64,000 nucleotides of DNA, taken from the NCBI RefSeq assembly GCF_000003815.2, contig NC_049996.1, positions 12,271,433 through 12,335,432 on the forward strand, written 5' to 3'. The stretch is from Branchiostoma floridae. Taxonomy: Eukaryota > Chordata > Leptocardii > Amphioxiformes > Branchiostomatidae. Each line of letters starts with the position of its first letter. Positions within the stretch are counted from its first letter, which is position 1. Positions 11,731 through 23,229 of this stretch are shown piece by piece. The position numbers were made by a program, and so were the translations under genes. The notes beneath the pieces were generated by a model, which worked only from the letters and a program-made list of their open reading frames with translations, made no database searches and was not told where the DNA came from.

Positions 11731-12627
11731 TTAGGCCATGTTGATTTGATTATATGGATGACATCCGCGCTCGCACCAATTTTCGGCCGTTTCCAAAAAA
11801 AAAAAAAAGTTTTCGACCACACAATAAATTGTACAAAGCAGCTGTAAAATAAGCACAAATATTCCGTAGATTGAAAAAAAAGTATCAGCAAACAGATAAC
11901 CAATGCCATAGCTATATAGAATGCCAAAATAAATCTTAAGTCAAAGAATAAGATTGTGAAAGGAAAGAAAGAAAAAAATCTATTGTTGGTAGGGGGAGGT
12001 ACCAGTACAGAAAATTCAGGTCCAGACGATCATTTCCAGGTCCGGACCTGAACCTGGACCTGATTGTCTGTGGAAACTTGAGAACTGGCAATACTCAAAA
12101 CAATGGTAATTGGTCAATTTTGCTACAAAGGAATCTGTTTGGTGGATTATTGGACTCCCACTGGCATTTTAAAATCCCATCTCCGTGTAATAAAGGCTAA
12201 CTGTCTCTGTACCTTTGACAGTAGAAACTTCAAGTTGGTACAATTGACTATAAACTCTACTTGACTTCGCTCTTGTTGTCTTTTTGGCCCGCGGTAAGAC
12301 CCCAAATGCCAGCCGAATGCCAGCAGACACAGTGTGTCCATTTTGAAGTTGGCTAAACCTGTTCCTCTGATTTTTTAAGGTCTGTTTTTTCGGATTCGTC
12401 CAAGAAAAAAAAAATGTTTTGCACCCGTATGATGTACTTGTCCCTACACCTAACTGTTTGTATACCATACTATGTGTGTTTAGTCCTATGTTCAACCTTC
12501 CTGGCCATTTCATACTGAAGGCAACATTTTTTGGGGGGGAGCCAAACTTTTCTTTTATTCGCTCGCTCGCATCAGTTTTGGAGTTCCCAGAGGATGTCAT
12601 CCATATAATCAAATCAACATGGCCTTA
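11731..12627. mobile_element. ~0.9-kb non-autonomous DNA transposon with 36-bp TIRs
   Basis: The left end (11731-11766) starts TTAGGCCATGTTGATTTG and the right end, read in reverse complement, starts TAAGGCCATGTTGATTTG. They match over about 36 bases ending in GGATGACATCC. The interior is A-rich and low complexity with no transposase. The small ORFs inside are fortuitous. Confidence 0.85.
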
Positions 12628-12897
12628 CAGTCCAAGAAAAAACACGAGCGAAGTAGAGGAGAGTTGATATTGGTACGTTTTATAATAGGTACGTTTTCTA
12701 ATCTCACACCTGCTTATCCACGTATTCACAATGGCACTCTGAAATACAGACAATTAAGTCTGGCCACTGTGTTTGTGTGAAGGATATTGGAAATCACAAA
12801 ATTCCCGCTGAAAATGAAGCTGTTTAATCTTTGCACTATGCATATTGTGTGTGTATGAGTCGGGTCCAGTTATTTTTTCATTTGTGTGTGGGATATA

Positions 12898-13189
12898 TGA
12901 GGCCACAGCAAGTAAATTTTATGTATGACATCCTTTGGAGGTTGCAATAATAATAATAAGTTAGGGCGAAAACTACTGTCACTTCTAAAACTACAGTGTC
13001 ATGGCTAGCTCCCTAGTGTCCCTTCTACAAGTACAACCATTAGGTTACAACACAAATTTGGCCGTTTTGGTACTATCTGATCATGTTGACCATCTCCGAC
13101 GAAGAAATAGTCTTGTTTTTTCTGAAATCAGGCGAAAATTAATGAGCGCGTTGGGATGTTATTCATAAAATTTACTTGATGTGGCCTAA
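12898..13189. mobile_element. ~0.29-kb MITE, GGCCACAGCAAGTAAATTTT family
   Basis: The left end begins GAGGCCACAGCAAGTAAATT and the right end, in reverse complement, begins AGGCCACATCAAGTAAATT; both run into a (G/A)A(T/C)AACATCC-like stretch. The TIRs are ~35 bp and diverged by several bases. The left-type end recurs alone at 61563-61602, and the ends resemble those of the neighbouring 11731-12627 element. Confidence 0.8.
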
Positions 13190-13559
13190 GCTAGCGCTGC
13201 CTGATTACACTAAAGGTTTTGGGGTATCGCAGCTAACCAGTAATGGTCATGATAGTAAAAAGTAACAACACAAAACTACACATAAAACCATTTAGATTTA
13301 AGAAAGGTTCACAATTACAATACGTACCGAACCGGTATTTTGTTTTTAATGTTGAGCCTGTGGGATCTGTCATGAATTATTACTGCAAAGTGCCGTCTAA
13401 TTTCACAAACCACTTTGTGTGCGGCTGCTAAGATTTGCTAAGATTGCCAATGATTTCTGCCACCACATTAGTGACATAGCACACCGTAGGGCTGACGTCT
13501 GTAGCGTTGCCATGGCTACAGACCGAGAGTGTTGAGAGGAGTGCGGCACGTCGGGAAGA

Positions 13560-13666
13560 ACAGACCAGAAACAGGAAAGTGCAGAGACGACAACTTTTGT
13601 TTTCATGTCCCGAGGAACGTAAGATGCAGCGATGAGAACAAACAACCGCCGCCGCCTGATCCACCG
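13560..13666 (+). other. Putative first 5' UTR exon of the LRR receptor gene
   Basis: This GC-richer segment ends in a good donor (CCACCG|GTAAGT) at 13666/13667, followed 194 bases later by another bounded exon. The left border is a guess because the transcription start cannot be seen. It has no long ORF, as expected of a leader exon. Assignment to the LRR gene rests on order, strand and splice phase freedom only. Confidence 0.4.
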
Positions 13667-13860
13667 GTAAGTCTTTCCATGACACGACGAGAATTTTAGT
13701 TTCACCTTAAGTAAACTACTTAAATAAAGTAAACTTTCTACTGTATAATTGGTAAAATTTGTCATTGCGAATACAAATCAAGTACATTACGATTCAATTG
13801 AAGGTCAATACGGATACAAAAAAAGTACAAACTAAAATTTTGTATCCATGTTATTTCCAG

Positions 13861-13956
13861 AGACTGTTGGCCGTTTTCGGGGCTGTTCCTGTTGAGACGC
13901 AGCACCCCTGCCGCACAAGGCCGTGGCCCGGACGGGAGGGGCGACCTCCGTAACCG
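13861..13956 (+). other. Putative second 5' UTR exon of the LRR receptor gene
   Basis: A 96-base GC-rich block is bounded by a strong acceptor (TTATTTCCAG) and a strong donor (AACCG|GTAAGAACC). It would splice to the acceptor at 17253/17254 just upstream of the receptor ATG, across a 3.3-kb intron. RNA data would settle it. Confidence 0.45.
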
Positions 13957-16900
13957 GTAAGAACCCTCCGATACTCTAATAGACCGTTGTTTGCCAGATT
14001 TTAGCGGGCCTACAGTATTATCCGCCTATCCACCTCTGTCCACCCTATAAGTTAGACCGTACGGTGTATATATATAGACAGAGATGGTAGGCGGCTCATA
14101 GGGCTGGACGGCAGGTCCGCTGAAGTCTGACAGCTACAGGCAAACTGTAAAAAGGAAAATGTTCGCTGCTAGTTTATTTCGCTGTATGGGAGAAATCTGT
14201 AATGCAGGTTTTTTTTCTACTGTAATTGTAAAGGCGAAATTTTCGCGTTGAAGGGGTCGCCGTGAAAACCTTAAATGTAATAGCAAAATGCTGTTAGCAG
14301 ACTTTATAGAAGCCAAATAACGTAAACAGACACCATCAAATCTTTCTTTATTTTCAAACACAATTATTTTGTTTTATGAAAAACGTGCCACAGCATTTCG
14401 TTGAAGACCTGAAAGAAATCAACGTGCCACAAGTGGGATTTCTCGCGGTTAAAAGCGGACAGGTTGAAATGAAATTTAAATATGTTTCGTCTTCGTCTTC
14501 TACCATATTCAACATACAGTATTTACAGTCCTTTCGCACTCAGGTAACTTCTTATATCGCCCCTTTTCTATTTAAAGGGGTGGGAACTAACTATAATTTT
14601 GCTAATTGCACATCGTAGATCAAATTCATCTAGTTCTTGGTATTTTTTCCATAGTATCTGCTACATTTTGTATCTTACATGCCTTGTAAAACATTAACTT
14701 TACCGGTATCAATACTCAAATTATGACAGGTTTGAATATACATGTCAGAAAGTCTAGACTTTAACCTTGTACTTACAGATTTAGTGTCGCCAAATGATTT
14801 ACATCAATATAATTTATAACGGAGTTAATGGAGACATGTTCCTAACAAATACGTACTACGTATGCTTGAAGAGTGAGACAGTCTTTTTTTTTCAGACCTA
14901 AAATCGCTGTTTTGCGTATTTCACAGAGCCTGTGCAAGATTTTCATACTGGTCAGCTAGTCTTTGTTTGTTTTGGGTTAAGAAGGCCGGTCTGATGAAAT
15001 TATCGTTCTTCATTAAGCTTGAATTTGAGTACCACGCTGTCTCGATTCTATACGAATGACGTCCGCGTGTGCATTATCTTTCGTAGGTTTTCGAAAACGA
15101 GAATCATGCGCCATAAGTTTGATACTTTCACAGAGCAAAGTTGAAAACGAAGCATTAAAAAAGGTTACCTCACTTAGGGGTAAGTTACGAACGACATTTT
15201 TTGTGTTGTTGTGTAAAAAAACAGATTTAATTGTCAAAGAATGCTGCGCAAGTTGACTTAGGCTCCACATGGGGGATAAAACGATAATTACAAAATGATA
15301 TTAGCTGGTTTTATGCAAGGTTACGGTTGCACTCTAACACTACTCTTCAAGCAGAGGTTGAGTCGCGTAGATATAGTAGTAGTCGGAAAAATTACACAGC
15401 CGCTCCTCTTAAGTCTGCTTGGAGAGTACTCTAACACGTCAATCAGTACGTTCTTTACTGAATCAATGTGCTTATGAGGTGTTACATATTAAAGCCTCTG
15501 TATGTGGGTTATCAGGACTCCACATTTATGATACCATTTTGTACACAATTTGTTTCATAATCAACGTTGACTTTTTTTTGCATCGTACGATTTGGTCATA
15601 CCATACGCTTTCCCATATATACCACACTACATGTATTTGGTTGTGTTTGAATGTGCGTTCTCACTAATGATCACTAATAGCTCAAGAGCCTATTGATGCA
15701 TTTTTTGTTGTTTTTGTTTTCCTTTCTCCTAATCCACCCCATAGTAGAATATAGTTCTTTTAATACTAACAGAGGTGCTGGAAGTACATTCATAATATAG
15801 ATTACCTTTACTGCTCCTGGAGATTTTACAATTGTCATTTTCCCGATTTTTCCAGACTACTTTGAACCCAGGTGTTCAGTGCTATTGACACCTGCCTTAC
15901 TTTGTCTTCATAAATTGGTCATTAGGCAGTTTTTACAATCGCCAAAGTAAACCGTTCCTGACGTTAGGGGTATCAATGAATGTCTTCTTTGATTAGCTTG
16001 GTGCAACAAGACTGATTTTGTGGGAGGAATGCACAATTTGTGCCAAAATTCCCTTTCCGACTTCTGTTCTGTCAGATCTTTTTGTTGGGAGGGGGCGGGG
16101 CTTACATGACATAGTCAGCCTTGTCTATGGGACCTTAGCATAGTATGAAAAATAAACTGTATGGAATATAATGAACCAGAAGTCAAGTTTCCTAACGTGT
16201 TAAGACAGCAAAGTATTGCCATCCTCACCAAAACCAGTTCTTCAGCAATGCCAATGTCAACTAGATATTACATTATGTAAAAGCCGGTCGGTAATATTAA
16301 TAATCTCTTGTATCGTGCAATGTTTCTGTAGACATTCCGCTGAACAAAAAAAGCCAACCTTTTGAATTTGAAAGATTGACTTAGCAGTTTTATCCACTTC
16401 CCGGAATTCTATCTACCTCCCCGAGGTGGATCGCGAGGGATTCGAATCGATGAAATCCAAGTGATTTGGGAGCGTTCATACTGCTAAGTTTTATTTGGAT
16501 CGGGTAGTTTTATTCGGATAACATGTTTTATTCGAATCGTTTTTCTGAGTGTGAATGGGGTCTTAGAGTCAATTCCACATTACCAAGGGGTGTTTCTTGC
16601 CTTTTGTTCTAACATTTTGGAATTCTTTGTAAAATATGAACGTGATACGTGACAAACTATTTAGAACTATCTATAACATCTGTTTGACGTTCTAGATATT
16701 TTTCTATTGTATTCATACGTGAGAAACATTTCAAACATCAAATACATTATAAAATTAAGTTTCTAACGGTTCAAACATAGATTCATTATTTGTTGTAACA
16801 TGTTTAAATATTGATATATTTTTAGCATGTATAATACTGTTCAACACAACCATCGCAGTTTCAAAATCTAGGCATTTGTCATTTTTGCCTATTTTTGCAC

Positions 16901-17253
16901 GCACTTGCATCTTGCATCTGTGGGGAGTCCTGGTGACATCATCTTAAGAATAAACACGGTGTGGGTAACAATCCAAGATGAGTTTTTCTAGTTCCATGTT
17001 GATCCCATAGTGCTCAGAGGCTGCGATCAATTGTAGATTTTGTTTCATTTGTGATGCTTATAAAAGTAATGTTAGACCTTTGAATAACATGAATAACACA
17101 GTTTACTGTCCATAAGCTTGGAAATTCTAATACAATAATACTTCATTACAAGTTCATGTAACAAAATGCAGATTTCCATCAAGTACATGATCTTTTTGTT
17201 GCATTTTATACAATTACAAGGTGAAAAATAATGAGTTTTATTTTATTTTTCAG
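13957..17253. other. Putative 5' UTR intron; no other gene seen
   Basis: The 3.3 kb between the leader exon and the acceptor (TTATTTTTCAG|GAGAGCC) has only short ORFs without family features. A stretch near 15040-15110 resembles the GACGTCCGCG-type ends of local transposons, but no partner was found. An intronic promoter is not excluded. Confidence 0.35.
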
Positions 17254-17361
17254 GAGAGCCAGCCGGCTGGTTGCCCGCCCTCCCCGACTATAGGGGATAA
17301 CAACCCTGCAGCAGACAGCGGCACAGGCCGTTTAGACAGAACTTAGCTGTTATATAGTTTC

Positions 17362-20300
17362 ATGTCTAGCATGTTAAATGTAGTACAGCAGGTGGTAGTT
17401 GTTTTCACTATCCTTGTGAGTTGTGTAAGTTTAGAACTGACATGTTTTCCTGGGTGCAAGAACACAGAATCCTGGTCATTCTGTTTTCCCATTAGTATAC
17501 AAGATTATGGGCCCCATTTTCAGAGAGGCACTTGTATACAATGCCCCACACAGCTACAGAAACAGCCAGTACTAAAGAATTCCTCCCAGCCAACCTCAAC
17601 ATGCCTCCCTAACAAGGACCGTGTAGCCATTCGGGGGTTCTCATTTGGGATACTGTCAGTTCAGAAACTACGACCACCAGTCCCACAGCTGTCGGAGATA
17701 AATGACCTTGCTCTTGTTCAATGTGGAATCACAAATTTGGAACAGGGTATTTTAGCTAAGTTTCCTGGATTACAGTCTTTATACATTAACTTCAACAACC
17801 TGACCCACATTAAGAAAAACTGGTTTGATGATGTTAGTCCAAAAACGCGATTCTATTCCATATCATTGTCACACAACCACATTAGTAATATAGATTCTAA
17901 ATGCTTCCAAAATCTCACTTTCCTGCGCACTTTACTACTGGACAGCAACTCTTTGCAAAGTATCCACCCATCTTGGTTTCATAATCTGAAATGGTTAGGT
18001 CATCTTTCTTTGAAATCAAATTCTATTGCAATCATCCCTCCACAGGCATTTAAGTCACTATCACGGCTGGGACGCCTGGACTTGAGCAGGAATGCGTTGA
18101 CATGTTTGTCAAGGGAAACTTTAGAGGGGCTGCACAGACTACGCAAACTGTCACTGGGTGGGAATAGGTTGTTTGCTCTCGCTGATTCTGTCCATTTGGT
18201 AATGAACTGGCGACTGGAATATCGTCATTTAAAGCATGACGGCCAACATGTTGCAGTAAGGGTTAACAAATCGCTTTTCTGTATCACTGAAATTCCCCAA
18301 CTGAGGCAATTTTATCATGTCCAGATGCAACATGACAACCGCACACAGGCAGCTCGGCCAAGTGTGGAACCACTCAGTCAATGCACTGCTATAGATTCGG
18401 GGCTTACAGGAACAGGCCAAAGGAAGTACAGCCTGCCACTGATCATCATATCAGTCAACAAAGAATCTGACAAAAATGCTAAAAACATCACCCACTTGTG
18501 CAAACATGCTTGGGAATATGTCTCCCTTGTAAAGGTAGCGTTGCGGGGAGACATTACTCTGCAGATTGTTCCCATGGGTATAGACAGGTCCTGCAATCCT
18601 CAAATTGTTGCAATAGTTCTATCAGATACTGATTCTGATAGACACAGTAATAATGTCAGTGCCTTTGGTCATGAAGAAATGATGAATGTAACATGTTTGG
18701 TCAACACTTGGGAGGAGACCTACCAACACGTCTTCACCACGCCCTTGTCCAGCACTCCTGATGGTACCGTGTGTGCAGAAAAGACCCAGGCCACAAGGGC
18801 CGTGTCCAGCACTCCCGATGACACCGTGTGTCCGAGAGAGGTTGTGATAATGACCACAAGAGAGCCTGAGATCAAGACAACAAAGTTGACCCTGAATCAG
18901 ACAAACCCCAGTACAAATGGAACTGTGAAGGAGAAATCCCCACGTGTAGCGATCATCACAATGGTAGTTGTAGTAGGGGTAGTACTGGTAGCGCTGTTTG
19001 TGATGTATGTTGTCAGAAGGCGTTCACGGGGCGACCAAGCCGCACAGGCTGCCGGCCACCTGGCAGGAGTCCATGGCACTGCACCCAGTAGGACTACACA
19101 TCAGTCTTCATCTTCAGGTGATGATCCACAGTACAGTGTAATTCCTGACGAGTACTACAACCAGCAAAACACTGGGACTACTAATGATTATAGTCAGATT
19201 CCTGACGAGTACTACAACTACTACAACACAAGACCAGGGGCACAGCATCCTTACTGGGAGATCCCTGACGAGTACTACAACTACTACAACACAAGACCAG
19301 GGGCACAACATCCTTACTGGGAGATACCAGATGAGTACTACAACTACTACAACACAAGACCAGGGGCACAGCATCCTTACTGGGAGATACCAGATGAGTA
19401 CCACAACCGCTACAGCACATACCCTCCAACACGTCGGGTGCCTCAAGACAACAAGGACTACTCTGTAAGACTTAACACCACTACAGCTGAGGTGGCCCTT
19501 CCTTCATCAACCAGGCTGGGTGGTAAACATCCATCCTACGATACAGCCCCTCAAGTCTGGAGAGACCCACAGAATTACCAGATACCCGCACGTGGACGTG
19601 ATACAAACATCAGAGCACAAGGAATGCCTGTAGCAGGCAATAGTATTGGCCCCCGGTATATGGGTTTGATTGACAACAGGAGACGCCTATCATACCCTCT
19701 GACACTTCGTGTGCCTCAAGACAACAAGGACTACTCTTCAAGAATTAACTCCACTGCAGCTGAGGTGGCCCTTCCTTCATCAACCAGGTTGGGCGGTAAA
19801 CATCCATCCTACGATACAGCCCCTCAAGTCTGGAGAGATCCACAGAATTACCAGATACCCGCACGTGGCCGTCAGACTAACATCAGAGCACACAGAATGC
19901 CTCTAAAAGGCAACAGTCTCCATCGATACATGGGTTTGTTTGGTAACTACAAATACAAGAAGAGACGCCTATCATACCCTCTGACACTTCGTGTGCCTGA
20001 AGAGCATGAGAACTACTCTGCAGGCTTTAATGCCACTAGCACTGCAGCTGAGGTGGTCCTTCCTTCATCAACCAGGCTGGGTGGTAAACATCCATCCTAC
20101 GATACAGCCCCTCAAGTCTGGAGAGACCCACAGAATTACCAGATACCCGCACGTTGCCGTCAGACTAACATCAGAGCACAAGGAATGCCAGTATCAGGCA
20201 GTAGTAGTGACCCCCGGTATATGGGCTTGATTGGTAACTATAGCAAAACAATGAGAGCTGCAAAGTTTAGAATGCAGGCAATGCCTCTCTACAACCCCCT

Positions 20301-20394
20301 TGCCCATCACAGTAGACACCAGCGTAGCACAAAGTACCAGGCTTCAATCAAAGCTGAACCCACAGAGAACAAAAATCACCCTAACTTGTCATGA
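17362..20394 (+). CDS. LRR type I membrane receptor with tyrosine-repeat tail
   Basis: A single-exon CDS of 1010 residues. It has a signal peptide (about 1-24), a cysteine-bearing N-terminal segment, about seven leucine-rich repeats (roughly 112-275; for example LRTLLLDSNSLQSIHPSWF), a cysteine-containing spacer, a Thr/Ser-rich stalk, and one membrane helix (about 528-551, AIITMVVVVGVVLVALFVMY) followed by RRR. The ~460-residue tail carries five IPDE(Y)(Y/H)N blocks starting at about 594, 613, 634, 655 and 676, preceded by YSVI, YSQI or YWEI. It then carries three ~95-residue repeats each with SYDTAP, NYQIPAR and RYMGL. YxN and YxxI/YxxP suit Grb2-type and other SH2 adaptors, so a phosphotyrosine-signalling receptor is inferred. 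LRR proteins bind varied ligands; the ligand here is unknown. The 63-base repeats are almost identical in DNA, hence recently amplified. I do not recognise an orthologue. Confidence 0.92.
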   Translation: MSSMLNVVQQVVVVFTILVSCVSLELTCFPGCKNTESWSFCFPISIQDYGPHFQRGTCIQCPTQLQKQPVLKNSSQPTSTCLPNKDRVAIRGFSFGILSVQKLRPPVPQLSEINDLALVQCGITNLEQGILAKFPGLQSLYINFNNLTHIKKNWFDDVSPKTRFYSISLSHNHISNIDSKCFQNLTFLRTLLLDSNSLQSIHPSWFHNLKWLGHLSLKSNSIAIIPPQAFKSLSRLGRLDLSRNALTCLSRETLEGLHRLRKLSLGGNRLFALADSVHLVMNWRLEYRHLKHDGQHVAVRVNKSLFCITEIPQLRQFYHVQMQHDNRTQAARPSVEPLSQCTAIDSGLTGTGQRKYSLPLIIISVNKESDKNAKNITHLCKHAWEYVSLVKVALRGDITLQIVPMGIDRSCNPQIVAIVLSDTDSDRHSNNVSAFGHEEMMNVTCLVNTWEETYQHVFTTPLSSTPDGTVCAEKTQATRAVSSTPDDTVCPREVVIMTTREPEIKTTKLTLNQTNPSTNGTVKEKSPRVAIITMVVVVGVVLVALFVMYVVRRRSRGDQAAQAAGHLAGVHGTAPSRTTHQSSSSGDDPQYSVIPDEYYNQQNTGTTNDYSQIPDEYYNYYNTRPGAQHPYWEIPDEYYNYYNTRPGAQHPYWEIPDEYYNYYNTRPGAQHPYWEIPDEYHNRYSTYPPTRRVPQDNKDYSVRLNTTTAEVALPSSTRLGGKHPSYDTAPQVWRDPQNYQIPARGRDTNIRAQGMPVAGNSIGPRYMGLIDNRRRLSYPLTLRVPQDNKDYSSRINSTAAEVALPSSTRLGGKHPSYDTAPQVWRDPQNYQIPARGRQTNIRAHRMPLKGNSLHRYMGLFGNYKYKKRRLSYPLTLRVPEEHENYSAGFNATSTAAEVVLPSSTRLGGKHPSYDTAPQVWRDPQNYQIPARCRQTNIRAQGMPVSGSSSDPRYMGLIGNYSKTMRAAKFRMQAMPLYNPLAHHSRHQRSTKYQASIKAEPTENKNHPNLS
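19135..19420 (+). repeat. 63-bp coding tandem repeats (YxxI-PDE-YxN)
   Basis: Units starting at 19198, 19261 and 19324, plus partial ones at 19141 and 19387, encode IPDEYYNYYNTRPGAQHPYW-type blocks of 21 residues. The DNA is nearly identical between units. All four wobble differences checked are silent or confined to the first and last unit, where the tyrosine triplet motif YxN is kept. Confidence 0.9.
19489..20235 (+). repeat. Three ~280-bp coding repeats in the receptor tail
   Basis: Blocks starting near 19489, 19765 and 20056 each encode LPSSTRLGGKHPSYDTAPQV, then WRDPQNYQIPAR, then a GMPV/PRYMGL stretch. Identity in DNA is very high in the first half of each unit and lower in the linker. 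Each contributes three conserved tyrosines. Confidence 0.88.
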
Positions 20395-22189
20395 TAAACA
20401 GACTATCATCATTTCTCAAGGTCACAAGAGTGATGACAAAGTTCACAGGTCCAAAACTCTAAGTTTGAATGTATCAGAGTCAAACAAGGCAAGTCATCAT
20501 AGCCAGAACGTATAGGTATGATCACAGGTCATACCTTCCAGATAAACCCTGGTTTAACCTTCTCCCTACTGCCTAACCCCATAAACAATACAAATTTGTA
20601 CCAAACGGCTACCTTAGCAGGCTAAAGGTTACCTTCCCATATACTACCGCATGTTGAGGAAACAAATGGAAATGTTTAAATTCTGGCACTTCTGTTGTGC
20701 GACTACTACCAAGGATTTTTGGTCACAGAGAGCGAGTTTTAACCCTAAAGGTTCAAGTGATTCTCATTCAAATTTACCCTGTCTTTTACTGAATTTACTC
20801 TGTCTTATCTGTACAATCAACAATGCCTCTCAGACAAAAAGTTTGGCTTGCAACTGCTGCGTTCAAAATGGTAATAAATTTGCTGAGAAATGAAAATGAC
20901 ATTGTTTATCCTGCACCCAGGAAATATGGATGGATGTAGAATTGGTCTCTAACAATGATTGTGAAAACAAAATAGACATTGTTAATCTTGTACCTAGGAA
21001 ATATGGAAGGATGTGGATTGGTCTCTTGCTGAAGACATTTTTGTCTAATGACGTTAAGCGTAGGAGAGAGTGCAATTTTAATAATTGCTGGAAGAGCATC
21101 CAAGAATTGTAGTTTCATAAAGTAAAAATGTGTGGCTTAAATGAATGTCAACAATGATATGTACTGTGTTGAACTTCACTGCATTCTTTATGCAATTGCA
21201 CTTCAAAAATGGCCTGTGATACATATAGAAATATATAATTATACAGGGAGAGAAATTATATTTTGCCTGGTCAAAATCATCCTCACAAAATGAAAATTAC
21301 AAAATGTTCTCAACCCTAGGGCGTTGCTACTTAAATTATTCCCATATCTTCTGGACAACCAATGTATAATATGCAAAAAAAAATCCCACTCTTTTTTAGT
21401 ATGACAAGGCTGAAAATGTTTTGGGCTGGCCTTAGATCATCACAAAATAAGAATGACAAAATATCTCTGTTCCTGGGGTGTTGCCAAAAAATGAAATCAG
21501 GAATACCTTCTATACAAGGGTCTGATTCATTTACAATTAAATGTATTATTTGACCGACATTTCACACTCTTAAGAGTGAAAACCTTCGCTCATCTATTAT
21601 CATTGATAGTGTTCCTCCTGACTATACCAATTCCGATTGGCAAAATACGAAAAATTAACCAAAAACAGAGAATGATCAAGCCTTCAAGGCTTGGATTCTC
21701 AAGGCCATTCAACTGTGTACTACTGTGATTCTAAGGTGACGTGTGGCTAATAAAGTGCAAATATAGAAATCATGCTGATGTTCTCATTGTTTTTCCACAG
21801 TAGCTGTAGATGCAGGTGCAAAGTAAAGTGTTCAGCACTCATTTAGATAATAAGAGCGGAGTTTAAATCAGTTGAATAAATAGAAAAATGTTATATTATT
21901 TCAATAGGATGAAAAACAGACTCTGAGTCTGCACTATCAGGCAAGGAACAGAGACCATAGACTAGGCACACACTCAGGCTTTCAGACCTATTCTTCTGTT
22001 CAGGCACTTGCTTCTTCACACAGAGACAAACACCATACCCAACAAGCCTGATAACAAGGCTAAATGTTTCATGCCAATTACAGTTAGGCACAAACATGTT
22101 TGAAACTGTTTTTCTACATGTGTACGGATGTGATTGGACTGTTTTTAATTGTTGTGGGACTGTAATGATCCACAAAGACTAGTTATGAC
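20395..22189. other. 3' UTR of the LRR gene and intergenic DNA
   Basis: AATAAA hexamers lie at 21749-21754 and near 21875, suitable 3' ends for a long UTR. A duplicated piece with (C/G)TAGGAAATATGGA(T/A)GGATGT near 20920-21015 is a short direct repeat. No other gene was recognised. Confidence 0.45.
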
Positions 22190-22323
22190 TAGCCTCCATA
22201 GCAGGCTTTCTGGGGCCTTTTTTGGCTCATAATACACTTTTGCTGGCCATTTCTATTTGTACTCGGTCGCTGATTGCTGGCCTTTTCTGATTGCCGGCCT
22301 CCGAAAGCCTGCACAGAAACGCT
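22190..22323. mobile_element. Foldback MITE, AGCCTCC...CAGGCTTTC type
   Basis: The left end AGCCTCCATAGCAGGCTTTC is mirrored by GAAAGCCTGCACAGAAACGCT at the right, and the interior has paired GGCC/TGGCC segments. The ends resemble those of the element in the multicopper oxidase intron at 56541-56727, so both likely belong to one family. Confidence 0.6.
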
Positions 22324-23129
22324 GCTACAAAGTGATATTAAAAATATCTGGATATTTTGCTTAGCGACACAACGGATATAGGTTACCTCGCGGATAAAGG
22401 TGAACTAACGCTATATGTGGTATGGATTTCTATTGACATAATATACTGCTATGTGATTACATTATCATAAGACATGCATAGATAAATACTGGAAAAGAAT
22501 CAATGATGAGAGACACTCACAAACAGCATTAAACTTAAAATCTTTACCATAACATTTGGTGCCCATCCTATTCTAGATCCAGTTCGCTTCTCCAATCAGT
22601 TCCCTTGCCAAATAGTCTGGTACCTGTTAGTAGAGAAACGACTGCCAGTTAAATATCTGCAAGAGCTCTGGTTGGCTTCGTATTACATGGTCATTGTACT
22701 GCTATGGTAATAGGGTTTGAACAACCATTCGATTCTGTGCAATTGACAGTGTGCAGTAATCCATTGTGCAATTAACTGGCTTCTACTGCATTTTTTGTTT
22801 TACATGGGAAAAAAATATCGAAGTATTTAACTTTATTGTATATCTGTTTACCACCCACAGTACTAGTGAAGACAATAAATATAACAGAATTTGATAGTCA
22901 TATTTATTTATTTTTTGAGGGTTTTGGAACCCACAGAAAGTATAAAGTAAAATTCATCAGAATATGAAACAAGGAGTTCCTTGTAGTATTTTTTTTAGTT
23001 CACACAAAACAATTACATTCAGCATCATATGATTATCATGCAATGTCTGTGTTCAATGGGGATTGTCCATTAACTTAGTTGACACAAACACCCCATCATA
23101 TATATAATACTATATATTGAGACCTCCCT
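22324..23129. other. Intergenic, no gene recognised
   Basis: AT-rich sequence without exon-like segments or clear repeats. The 3' UTR of UBE2F (minus strand) may enter from the right. Confidence 0.4.
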
Positions 23130-23229
23130 NNNNNNNNNNNNNNNNNNNNNNNNNNNNNNNNNNNNNNNNNNNNNNNNNNNNNNNNNNNNNNNNNNNNNNN
23201 NNNNNNNNNNNNNNNNNNNNNNNNNNNNN
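23130..23229. other. Assembly gap of 100 N
   Basis: Exactly 100 undetermined bases, the conventional size for a gap of unknown length. True distance across it is not known. Confidence 0.99.

Noticed and set aside
19129-19420. Canonical ITAM or ITIM motifs in the LRR receptor tail
   Set aside because: The YxxI motifs are about 19-21 residues apart, too far for an ITAM, and the -2 position is N or P instead of the V/I/L/S of an ITIM.
19114-19446. Minus-strand ORFs with repeated VVVVLIWYLPVRMLCPWS-type blocks
   Set aside because: Shadows of the receptor tail repeats; the plus frame is part of a 1010-residue ORF with signal peptide and membrane helix.
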